A stretch of 51,754 nt of DNA, from contig JAGCDQ010000066.1 in assembly GCA_017651245.1 (NCBI GenBank), positions 1 through 51,754 of the forward strand, read 5' to 3'. How positions within the stretch are numbered: the stretch's first letter is position 1; the number at the start of each line of letters is the position of its first letter. The notes beneath the pieces were generated by a model. It saw only the letters and a program-made list of their open reading frames with translations. It did no database searches and was not told where the DNA came from. This stretch comes from Bacteroidaceae bacterium (lineage in GTDB: Bacteria > Bacteroidota > Bacteroidia > Bacteroidales > Bacteroidaceae). Position numbers and translations under genes: made by a program. Of this stretch, positions 39,303 to 46,645 are shown piece by piece.

Positions 39303-39341
39303 AAGGGGCTGTGTCTCAACAGGCACAGCCCCTTTCTTTTT
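39303..39341 (+). terminator. Terminator of the glnK-amt-porin operon
   Basis: 11-bp stem AAGGGGCTGTG with CACAGCCCCTT, 10-nt loop, then TTCTTTTTG. Confidence 0.88.
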
Positions 39342-39388
39342 GTCTTCATTCCTTCTCTTTTTATCCAAACTGCACTTTGATTTATCAT

Positions 39389-39419
39389 AAATGGAACAGA
39401 ATTTGGTCACGTTCCATTT
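39389..39419 (+). promoter_or_regulatory. Inverted repeat over the -33 box, candidate operator
   Basis: AAATGGAAC and GTTCCATTT form a perfect 9-bp inverted repeat with a 13-bp centre that contains the -33 TTTG (39402-39405). Binding here would block or recruit RNA polymerase. The AraC-type regulator encoded just downstream is the obvious candidate ligand; this is inference. Confidence 0.6.
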
Positions 39420-39433
39420 TTTCTGTTACTTTG
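39402..39433 (+). promoter_or_regulatory. Promoter of the ThiD/AraC-pdxST operon
   Basis: TTTG at 39402-39405, 20-bp spacer, TTACTTTG at 39426-39433 (one mismatch to TAnnTTTG). Confidence 0.65.
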
Positions 39434-39443
39434 CAGCCGAAAT

Positions 39444-39475
39444 AAAGGTTAAAGATTATAGGTTAAAGGTTAAAG
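39444..39475 (+). repeat. Heptanucleotide tract abutting a start codon
   Basis: AAAGGTT, AAAGATT, ATAGGTT, AAAGGTT, AAAG run directly into the ATG of the next gene, so the tract occupies the ribosome-binding zone. Confidence 0.75.
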
Positions 39476-40369
39476 ATGGCCGCAACAATACTGACAATAA
39501 CGGGTAGTGATGGCACTGGGGGCTCTGGCGTCCAGGCCGACATTCGTTTTATCAGCGAATTGGGAGGCGTGGCAGCATCGGCAGTCACTTCCATCACAGT
39601 GCAAAACACGCTGGGTATTCAGGAGTTTCACGATCTGCCTGCCTCAGTGGTGCGTCAGCAAGTGGAGGCTATCGTCAACGACTTGCAGCCACAGGTGGTG
39701 AAGATTGGTTTGGTACGCCGTATTGATGTGGTGGAGACGCTGGTGGATGTGCTGAAGAAATATCAGCCGCGCCACATTGTATATGCGCCTGTGCTGAAAT
39801 CGACAAAAGGGGAGCAGCTGGTATCGGAAAAGGTTTATGATGCCATCAAACGTCTGTTGATACCAATCTGCACTGTTGTTTTGGAACCGTCCGATTTACC
39901 TGTTGGTTCTCGCAAACACGGTTCTGCCAACCAATTGGCTTCTGCTGTGGCATTCTACCTGAGTCGTGGGGAAGAAGTGGATGAGGCGATGCTTCATGCA
40001 CGAACTTACCTGAAACAATTGCCAGCCGATTATGCTGATGGCAACAGTCGGAGCGAAGAACTCTACAATCAGTTCCTCAATGCAGTGGAACATTTTTTCA
40101 ACCGATATGCCGATGTGGCTTTCTATGCAGAACAGTTAAATGTCAGCCCTCGTTATCTGGGGCAGGTGACCCGACGCATTGCGGAGCGTTCTCCGAAATC
40201 CATCATCGATGAACGTATCACGACGGAGATTGCGCTGTTGCTCACCAAGACCAACAAGCCGTTGAAGGAGATTGCTCAGCAACTCGGCTTCTCTTCGCAG
40301 GCACACCTTTCCCGATATTTCAAGAAACAGAAAGGTGTTTCTCCTAGCCAATACAAACAATCAATATAA
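39476..40369 (+). CDS. ThiD/PdxK-like kinase domain fused to AraC-type DNA-binding domain
   Basis: The 297-residue protein has a hydroxymethylpyrimidine/pyridoxal kinase-like domain (residues 1-185: TITGSDGTGGSGVQADI and LVRRIDVVETLVDVL) and an AraC HTH domain (213-297: YAEQLNVSPRYL, then KEIAQQLGFSSQAHLSRYFKK, split at residue 283). The kinase part is shorter than ThiD (~266 residues): a central stretch is missing and the GTGC anion-hole motif near the end is replaced by HGSANQ (148-153). It is therefore likely a ligand sensor rather than a kinase. Its operon partners pdxS and pdxT make pyridoxal phosphate, so it is probably their transcription regulator sensing a B6 vitamer or HMP. Confidence 0.85.
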   Translation: MAATILTITGSDGTGGSGVQADIRFISELGGVAASAVTSITVQNTLGIQEFHDLPASVVRQQVEAIVNDLQPQVVKIGLVRRIDVVETLVDVLKKYQPRHIVYAPVLKSTKGEQLVSEKVYDAIKRLLIPICTVVLEPSDLPVGSRKHGSANQLASAVAFYLSRGEEVDEAMLHARTYLKQLPADYADGNSRSEELYNQFLNAVEHFFNRYADVAFYAEQLNVSPRYLGQVTRRIAERSPKSIIDERITTEIALLLTKTNKPLKEIAQQLGFSSQAHLSRYFKKQKGVSPSQYKQSI

Positions 40370-40381
40370 AACATTAAGAAA

Positions 40382-41257
40382 ATGAAAGAAGACAGACAAG
40401 CGTTAAACCGTCAGTTAGCTCAGATGCTGAAAGGCGGCGTGATTATGGATGTGACCACTCCTGAACAGGCTCGTATTGCCGAGGAGGCTGGTGCTTGTGC
40501 CGTGATGGCATTGGAAAGAATCCCTGCCGACATCCGTGCAGCAGGTGGTGTTTCGAGAATGAGCGACCCGAAGATGATTCGTGGCATTCAGGAAGCGGTG
40601 AGCATTCCAGTGATGGCAAAGTGCCGTATCGGACACATTGCTGAGGCACAGATTCTGCAGGCTATAGAGATTGACTATATCGATGAGAGCGAGGTGCTGA
40701 GCCCTGCTGACAATATCTACCACATTGACAAGACGAAGTTCGACGTGCCTTTCGTGTGTGGTGCGAAGAACTTAGGCGAAGCCCTGCGACGCATTGCTGA
40801 GGGTGCCACGATGATTCGCACCAAAGGTGAACCTGGCACGGGCGATGTAGTGCAGGCAGTGAGCCACATGCGACTGATGCAGAGTGAAATCCGTCGTTTG
40901 GTCAGCATGAGTGAGGACGAACTCTTCGAGGCAGCCAAGCAGTTGCAGGCTCCTTACGAACTGGTAAAGTTTGTGCATGAGAACGGAAAACTGCCTGTGG
41001 TGAATTTCGCTGCTGGTGGTGTTGCCACTCCAGCCGATGCTGCCCTGATGATGCAACTCGGAGCCGAAGGTGTGTTTGTGGGTAGTGGTATCTTTAAGAG
41101 CGGCAATCCTCAGAAACGTGCGGCTGCCATTGTGCAGGCAGTCACCAACTATCAGGATGCAAAGCTGTTGGCAGAACTCTCCGAAGATCTTGGCGAGGCA
41201 ATGGTGGGCATCAACGAGCAGGAGATTGAATTGCTGATGGCAGAAAGAGGAAAGTAA
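40382..41257 (+). CDS. pdxS: Pyridoxal 5'-phosphate synthase, PdxS subunit
   Basis: PdxS condenses ribose 5-phosphate, glyceraldehyde 3-phosphate and ammonia to PLP. The 291-residue TIM barrel has the family segments [24 protein letters not shown] and the phosphate-binding GEPGTGDVV, and ends with [21 protein letters not shown] in part ([14 protein letters not shown]). It starts 12 nt after the regulator gene and works with PdxT, encoded next. Confidence 0.97.
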   Translation: MKEDRQALNRQLAQMLKGGVIMDVTTPEQARIAEEAGACAVMALERIPADIRAAGGVSRMSDPKMIRGIQEAVSIPVMAKCRIGHIAEAQILQAIEIDYIDESEVLSPADNIYHIDKTKFDVPFVCGAKNLGEALRRIAEGATMIRTKGEPGTGDVVQAVSHMRLMQSEIRRLVSMSEDELFEAAKQLQAPYELVKFVHENGKLPVVNFAAGGVATPADAALMMQLGAEGVFVGSGIFKSGNPQKRAAAIVQAVTNYQDAKLLAELSEDLGEAMVGINEQEIELLMAERGK

Positions 41258-41290
41258 GGTTCAAGAAGTTCAAGAGTTTAAGAGTTCAAA
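41258..41290 (+). repeat. Octanucleotide-like tract between pdxS and pdxT
   Basis: AGTTCAAG, AGTTTAAG, AGTTCAA fill the 35-nt junction before the pdxT ATG. Confidence 0.6.
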
Positions 41291-41292
41291 GT

Positions 41293-41874
41293 ATGAGAAT
41301 TGCAGTTCTCGCCCTGCAAGGGGCATTCATTGAGCACGAACAGATGTTGCAGGAACTGGGAGTGGAGACCTTCGAGGTGCGACAGTTGTCAGATTGGCAA
41401 CAACCTAAGGATGGTCTTGTTATTCCTGGTGGCGAATCGACCACGCAGACAAAGCTGCTGCATGATTTGGGATTGTATGAACCTGTACGTCAGGCAATTT
41501 TGGATGGACTTCCTGTGTTCGGCACTTGTGCAGGATTGATTCTGTTGGCAAAGCAGGAGGATGGACATCCACGCGAAGGATTGGGTACGATGGACATTGA
41601 TGTGTGTCGTAACGCTTATGGTCGCCAGTTGGGCAGTTTCCATGCGGTGGCACCTGTGGCAGGCATTGGTGAAGAAGTGCCCATGACGTTTATCCGTGCT
41701 CCTTATATTAATAAGGTGTTGTCGCCCAGCAGTCAGGTGCTGTCTGTGGTGGACGGACACATCGTGGCGGTTCGGCAAGATCATCAACTGGCTACAGCCT
41801 TCCATCCGGAACTGACCTCCGATTACCATTTGCATCAGTATTTCATCGAACAAATCTGTCAAACTCCATCGTGA
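41293..41874 (+). CDS. pdxT: Pyridoxal 5'-phosphate synthase, glutaminase subunit PdxT
   Basis: PdxT hydrolyses glutamine and feeds ammonia to PdxS. The 193-residue class I amidotransferase has VIPGGESTT, the nucleophile Cys in FGTCAGLILLA and the His/Glu pair in FHPELT. Length matches the family. It closes the operon; a terminator follows 27 nt later. Confidence 0.97.
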   Translation: MRIAVLALQGAFIEHEQMLQELGVETFEVRQLSDWQQPKDGLVIPGGESTTQTKLLHDLGLYEPVRQAILDGLPVFGTCAGLILLAKQEDGHPREGLGTMDIDVCRNAYGRQLGSFHAVAPVAGIGEEVPMTFIRAPYINKVLSPSSQVLSVVDGHIVAVRQDHQLATAFHPELTSDYHLHQYFIEQICQTPS

Positions 41875-41901
41875 TGGATTAAGATTGGAAAGATATACAT
41901 C

Positions 41902-41947
41902 AAAAGGCAAGAATGACGCACGAAATTGCGGATTTCTTGCCTTTTTT
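41902..41947 (+). terminator. Intrinsic terminator after pdxT
   Basis: AAAAGGCAAGAA pairs with TTCTTGCCTTTT around an inner CGCA/TGCG hairpin, followed by TTTTTTC. The A-run on the 5' side may let it act in both directions. Confidence 0.88.
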
Positions 41948-42009
41948 CTTGCAAAATCGATAAAAAATGAATAAAATGACAATGATTTTTAAAATTTCTT
42001 GTCAAAATG

Positions 42010-42041
42010 TTTGCGTATTAAATGTAAAGTATGTAATTTTG
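42010..42041 (+). promoter_or_regulatory. Promoter of asnB
   Basis: TTTG at 42010-42013, 20-bp spacer, TAATTTTG at 42034-42041, a full consensus match. The leader (about 60 nt) carries the CA-rich tract at 42077-42088. Confidence 0.8.
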
Positions 42042-42105
42042 CAACCAAAATAAGAAAAGTTAAAACAAATTGACATAAACAACACAAGCATAACAGCAAA
42101 AAGAT

Positions 42106-43809
42106 ATGTGCGGATTTGTAGGAATACTCAAAACGAAAGGTGATGCTCGACAGAAACGTGAGCAGGCATTGAAGATGTCGGCAAAGATTCGGCATCGTGG
42201 ACCTGATTGGAGTGGGGTGTATAGCAACGACAAGGCGGTGCTGGCGCATGAGCGTCTGGCTATTGTTGACCCGCTGTCGGGTGGTCAACCCTTGTATTCG
42301 TCTGACGGCAAGATTGTGCTGGCTGTGAATGGTGAAATCTACAACCATCAGGAGATTCGTCGTCGTTATGCAGGACAGTATGAGTTCCAGACGGGTTCTG
42401 ACTGCGAGGTGATTCTGGCACTCTATCAGGATAAGGGTGTTGATTTCCTCGACGAGCTGAACGGCATCTTCTCTTTTGTGCTCTACGACACAGAAACTGA
42501 TGACTATCTGGTGGCACGCGATCCAATCGGTGTGATACCTTTATATATAGGTCACGATAAGGACGGAACGATCTATGTGGCAAGTGAGTTGAAGGCCCTC
42601 GAAGGTCAGTGTGATGAATACAAGCCTTTCCCTCCAGGTCATTTCTGCACTAGCAAGCATGGTGGGCAGTTGGAACGTTGGTATGAGCGTGACTGGATGC
42701 AGTATGACGGCATGAAGTGGTCAACTTCCGACCATGATGAGGCGGTTCAGATGGTGAAAGACGGGTTGATGGCATCGGTGAAGCGTCAGTTGATGAGTGA
42801 TGTACCTTATGGCGTGCTGTTATCAGGCGGTTTGGACAGTTCTGTGGTGTCTGCCATCGCCAAGCTGTATGCAGCCAAGCGTATTGAGACCAACGATCAG
42901 CACGATGCTTGGTGGCCTCGTCTTCACTCGTTTGCTGTGGGTTTGAAGGGAGCGCCCGATTTGGAGAAAGCACGTGAGGTGGCTGATTTTATCGGCACTG
43001 TGCACCATGAAGTGAACTACACGATTCAGGAGGGCTTGGATGCCATCCGTGATGTGATCTATCATATTGAGACTTACGATGTGACGACGGTTCGTGCTTC
43101 TACGCCAATGTATCTGTTGGCGAGAGTCATCCGCAGTATGGGTATCAAGATGGTGCTCTCTGGCGAAGGTGCTGACGAGATATTCGGAGGCTACCTCTAC
43201 TTCCACAAGGCACCTGATGCACGGGCATTCCACGAGGAAACGGTTCGCAAACTGAGCAAGTTGCACTTCTACGATTGTCTGCGTGCCAACAAGTCGCTGA
43301 TGGCGTGGGGTATTGAAGGTCGTGTGCCTTTCCTCGACAAAGAGTTCCTGGATGTGGCGATGCGTATCGACCCAGCTCTGAAGATGTGTGGTCCTCTTCC
43401 AAATTCTCCCAAAGGAGCCTTCGAGATTGAGAAGAAGGTGGTGCGTGAAGGATTTAGCGAGATGCTTCCAGCCAATGTGGCTTGGCGACAGAAAGAGCAG
43501 TTCAGTGATGGTGTGGGCTATTCATGGATTGACACCCTCAAGAAGGTGACTTCCGAGGCTGTATCTGACGAACAGATGGCACATGCAGCAGAACGATTCC
43601 CCATCAATCCGCCACTCAACAAGGAGGAGTACTACTATCGCAGCATCTTTGAGGAGCACTTCCCAAGTGCCTCTGCAGCGAAGAGCGTGAACCAAGAGGC
43701 TTCAGTGGCTTGCTCCACAGCGATTGCCCTCGAATGGGACGAAGCCTTCAAAAACATGAACGACCCCAGCGGACGTGCCGTCAAGGGTGTGCACGAACAG
43801 GCATATTAA
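42106..43809 (+). CDS. asnB: Asparagine synthetase B (glutamine hydrolysing)
   Basis: AsnB makes asparagine from aspartate, ATP and glutamine. The 567-residue protein has the N-terminal glutaminase nucleophile Cys2 (MCGFVGIL) and the synthetase domain with the ATP PP-loop LLSGGLDSSVVSAIA and SGEGADEIFGGY. Length matches E. coli AsnB (554). It has its own promoter and is followed on the same strand by glnA. Confidence 0.96.
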   Translation: MCGFVGILKTKGDARQKREQALKMSAKIRHRGPDWSGVYSNDKAVLAHERLAIVDPLSGGQPLYSSDGKIVLAVNGEIYNHQEIRRRYAGQYEFQTGSDCEVILALYQDKGVDFLDELNGIFSFVLYDTETDDYLVARDPIGVIPLYIGHDKDGTIYVASELKALEGQCDEYKPFPPGHFCTSKHGGQLERWYERDWMQYDGMKWSTSDHDEAVQMVKDGLMASVKRQLMSDVPYGVLLSGGLDSSVVSAIAKLYAAKRIETNDQHDAWWPRLHSFAVGLKGAPDLEKAREVADFIGTVHHEVNYTIQEGLDAIRDVIYHIETYDVTTVRASTPMYLLARVIRSMGIKMVLSGEGADEIFGGYLYFHKAPDARAFHEETVRKLSKLHFYDCLRANKSLMAWGIEGRVPFLDKEFLDVAMRIDPALKMCGPLPNSPKGAFEIEKKVVREGFSEMLPANVAWRQKEQFSDGVGYSWIDTLKKVTSEAVSDEQMAHAAERFPINPPLNKEEYYYRSIFEEHFPSASAAKSVNQEASVACSTAIALEWDEAFKNMNDPSGRAVKGVHEQAY

Positions 43810-43853
43810 AGGTTATAGGTTAACGGTTATCGGTTATCGGTTAAAGGTTAAAG
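43808..43853 (+). repeat. Heptanucleotide tract between asnB and glnA
   Basis: AAAGGTT, ATAGGTT, AACGGTT, ATCGGTT, ATCGGTT, AAAGGTT, AAAG. The tract begins inside the asnB stop codon. It is the most regular tract after the one in the barrel gene. Confidence 0.85.
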
Positions 43854-43889
43854 AAATATACAACACAACTAAACAATACAAACACTACT

Positions 43890-46076
43890 ATGAGCAAACT
43901 GAGATTTGACGTGGTGCAGGATGCTTTCAAGAAGAAGGCGGTGCCTGCTGAGAGTCCAGCCGAGAGGACTTCGAAGTATTTCGGCGAATTAGTTTTTGAC
44001 CGCGAGAAGATGCACAAGTATCTGAGCACAGAGACTTATGAGGCACTCATCGATTGTATCGACAATGGTCATCAGCTCAACCGTGCCATTGCCGACGAGG
44101 TGGCTGACGGTATGAAGACCTGGGCAATGGAGCATGGTGTGACACACATCACTCACTGGTTCCAGCCATTGACTGAGGGTACTGCCGAGAAGCACGACTC
44201 ACTCATGGAGTACGACGGCAAGGGTGGTATGTTGGAAGAGTTCACAGGTAAGTCACTCATCCAGCAGGAGCCAGATGCCAGCTCGTTCCCAAGTGGTGGT
44301 ATCCGTGCCACTTTCGAGGCTCGTGGCTACACAGCATGGGATCCAACTTCTCCTGTATTTATTCAGGATGACACACTCTGTATTCCAACCGTCTTCATCT
44401 CTTATACAGGTGAGGCACTCGACTATAAGACTCCGCTCAAGAAATCTCTGAAGGCAGTCAGCGATGCAGCTGTGCCAATCTGCCAGATGTTCGACCCAAA
44501 GGTGAAGAAGGTTTATTCTTACCTCGGTTGGGAGCAGGAGTATTTCCTTGTGGACGAAGACCTCTTTGCTGCACGTCCTGACCTCATGTTGACAGGTCGT
44601 ACCCTGATGGGTCACGAATCCTCTAAGAACCAGCAGTTGGACGACCACTACTTTGGTGCTATCCCATCTCGCGTGATGGAGTTCATGAAGGATGTGGAGA
44701 TTGCAGGTTATCGTCACGGCATTCCATTGAAGACTCGCCACAACGAGGTGGCACCTAACCAGTTCGAGTTGGCTCCAATCTTTGGTGAAACCAACCTCTC
44801 CAACGACCAGAACCAGATGATGATGAACCTGATGCAGCAGATTGCCCGCAAGCACGGCTTTGTGCTCCTTCTCCACGAGAAGCCATTCGCAGGTATCAAC
44901 GGTTCAGGTAAGCACAACAACTGGTCATTGGGTACAGATACAGGCACCCTGTTGCTCGCTCCTGGTAAGGATGCAATGGGCAACCTCCAGTTCGTCACAT
45001 TCTTCGTGAATGTGCTGGTGGCAGTGCAGAAGCACAACGCCCTGCTGAAAGCCTCTATCGCTACAGCAACCAACGCACACCGTCTGGGTGCTAACGAGGC
45101 TCCTCCAGCCATCATCTCTTCGTTCCTCGGACATACAATGACTCAGGTGCTGCACAAGTTGCTCGAAGTGCCATCTGACACACCAATCGAGATTGCAGGC
45201 AAGAAGGAAAAGTCTGTAGGTCTGGTCGAGATTCCAGAAATCTTCATCGACAACACCGACCGCAACCGTACTTCACCATTCGCCTTCACAGGTAACCGCT
45301 TCGAGTTCCGTGCTGTTGGTTCAAGTGCAAACTGCGCTGGTGCAATGACTACCCTCAACGCAGCCGTAGCTGACCAGCTCACCGCCTTCAAGGCAGCTGT
45401 TGATAAGGAAATCGCAGCAGGCAAGCCAATGAACATCGCCTTCATGGACGTGCTCAAACCACTCATCTCCAGCATCATCGACACCGTTTGCTTCGATGGC
45501 AACGGCTACACTGACGAGTGGAAGGAAGAGGCTAAGCGTCGCGGTTTGGACACAGAGACTTGTGTGCCAACGATGTTCGAAGAGTTCACCAAGCCCGCTT
45601 CTGTCGAGATGTTCACACGCACAGGTGTTTACACCGAAGCTGAACTCAAGGCTCGTAACGAAGTGAAGTGGGAGACTTACACCAAGAAAGTGCAGATTGA
45701 GGCTCGTGTGATGGGTCGTATGGCTCAGAACCACATCATCCCTGCCGCACTTGCATACAAGACTCGTCTGCTCAACATCGTCACTCAGCTCAAGGCGCTC
45801 TATCCAGAGGACTTCGAGTCAATGGCTCAGACAGAACTGGCACTTCTCCAGCGCGTCACGAAGCTCATTGAGGAAGTTCGCACCAAGTGTGCCGCTATGG
45901 TTGATGCCCGCAAGGCAGCCAACAAGATTGAGGATGAGCACGAAAAGGCACTCGCTTACCACGACATTGCCGAATCACTCTTCGCCATCCGTCGTCCTAT
46001 CGACAAACTTGAAGAAGTGGTTGACAACGACCTCTGGCCACTGCCTAAGTATCGCGAGCTTTTGTTCATCAACTGA
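43890..46076 (+). CDS. glnA: Glutamine synthetase type III
   Basis: Makes glutamine from glutamate, ammonia and ATP. The 728-residue protein has the length of GSIII (GlnN) from Bacteroides, not the ~470 of GSI. Signatures include WFQPLTEGTAEKHDS, FPSGGIRATFEARGYTAWDP in part, the catalytic GSGKHNNWSLGTDTG and FRAVGSSANCAGAMT. It lacks the GSI adenylylation site. It lies 80 nt downstream of asnB behind a heptanucleotide tract and a CA-rich leader; no clear separate promoter is visible. Confidence 0.96.
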   Translation: MSKLRFDVVQDAFKKKAVPAESPAERTSKYFGELVFDREKMHKYLSTETYEALIDCIDNGHQLNRAIADEVADGMKTWAMEHGVTHITHWFQPLTEGTAEKHDSLMEYDGKGGMLEEFTGKSLIQQEPDASSFPSGGIRATFEARGYTAWDPTSPVFIQDDTLCIPTVFISYTGEALDYKTPLKKSLKAVSDAAVPICQMFDPKVKKVYSYLGWEQEYFLVDEDLFAARPDLMLTGRTLMGHESSKNQQLDDHYFGAIPSRVMEFMKDVEIAGYRHGIPLKTRHNEVAPNQFELAPIFGETNLSNDQNQMMMNLMQQIARKHGFVLLLHEKPFAGINGSGKHNNWSLGTDTGTLLLAPGKDAMGNLQFVTFFVNVLVAVQKHNALLKASIATATNAHRLGANEAPPAIISSFLGHTMTQVLHKLLEVPSDTPIEIAGKKEKSVGLVEIPEIFIDNTDRNRTSPFAFTGNRFEFRAVGSSANCAGAMTTLNAAVADQLTAFKAAVDKEIAAGKPMNIAFMDVLKPLISSIIDTVCFDGNGYTDEWKEEAKRRGLDTETCVPTMFEEFTKPASVEMFTRTGVYTEAELKARNEVKWETYTKKVQIEARVMGRMAQNHIIPAALAYKTRLLNIVTQLKALYPEDFESMAQTELALLQRVTKLIEEVRTKCAAMVDARKAANKIEDEHEKALAYHDIAESLFAIRRPIDKLEEVVDNDLWPLPKYRELLFIN

Positions 46077-46127
46077 TGGAACAGTGAGGGCCATCAAGAA
46101 GCTAAAAACACAAATCTTCCAATACGG

Positions 46128-46167
46128 AAGGAGGGGTTGCATTCCGAAAGGATGCGCCCCTCCTTTT
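46128..46167 (+). terminator. Intrinsic terminator after glnA
   Basis: AAGGAGGGG pairs with CCCCTCCTT, with an inner GCAT/ATGC plus CC/GG helix and a GAAA tetraloop, then TTTTTTG. Confidence 0.9.
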
Positions 46168-46170
46168 TTG

Positions 46171-46363
46171 TTCCCCCACGGGGGAAATTTTGCGCCCCCG
46201 TTAGGAAAATATTTTTCTCTAACTAGGCAGAAAAAATTGCTTCCCCCTAAGGGAAAATTTTGCAGTCCCTAGGGGTAACAAAAATTTCCCTTAGGGATTG
46301 CAAAAAAATGCCGACGGCAAAAGGGTGCTTTGCCGCCGCCTCTTTGATGCTTTGCCGTCGGCA
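46171..46363 (+). repeat. Cluster of nested inverted repeats downstream of glnA
   Basis: Three inverted repeats lie in a row. TTCCCCC-AC-GGGGGAA is at 46171-46186. CCCTAAGGGAAA pairs with TTTCCCTTAGGG (46245-46296) around an inner CCCTAGGG. TGCCGACGGCAAA pairs with TTTGCCGTCGGCA (46309-46321 with 46351-46363). No ORF is credible here. Function unknown. Confidence 0.75.
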
Positions 46364-46378
46364 ATTTAAAAACAGCCT

Positions 46379-46508
46379 TCTGGTAGTCCGCTTGGCACTC
46401 TCTGATAGTCCGCTTGGCTCAGACTCCCAATAACCTGCCTCTGCTGAACAATAACCGTCCCTTATTTCTCAATAAGGTGCCTCTGCTGAGAAATAAGCGT
46501 GCCTTATT
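46379..46508 (+). repeat. Direct repeats upstream of the ADP-ribosylglycohydrolase promoters
   Basis: TCTGGTAGTCCGCTTGGC (46379-46396) recurs with one change at 46401-46418. A 38-nt unit at 46429-46466 containing TGCCTCTGCTGA recurs at 46471-46508; the differences are mostly C/G exchanges. The whole 46077-46528 gap holds no gene. Confidence 0.8.
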
Positions 46509-46528
46509 GAAAAAAGAAGAAAATAGTC

Positions 46529-46559
46529 TTTGTCATTCCCGAAGTTTTCTCTACCTTTG
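46529..46559 (+). promoter_or_regulatory. Distal promoter P1 of the ADP-ribosylglycohydrolase gene
   Basis: TTTG at 46529-46532, 19-bp spacer, TACCTTTG at 46552-46559. Confidence 0.75.
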
Positions 46560-46580
46560 CCAATAATCATCTTGTTTATC

Positions 46581-46611
46581 TTTGTATTTACAGATATTAT
46601 CTATAACTTTG
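46581..46611 (+). promoter_or_regulatory. Proximal promoter P2 of the ADP-ribosylglycohydrolase gene
   Basis: TTTG at 46581-46584, 19-bp spacer, TAACTTTG at 46604-46611. P1 and P2 have the same spacing and lie 52 bp apart. Confidence 0.75.
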
Positions 46612-46645
46612 TGCCGTTGAAAGCTGGACCTAAAAATAGAATATT

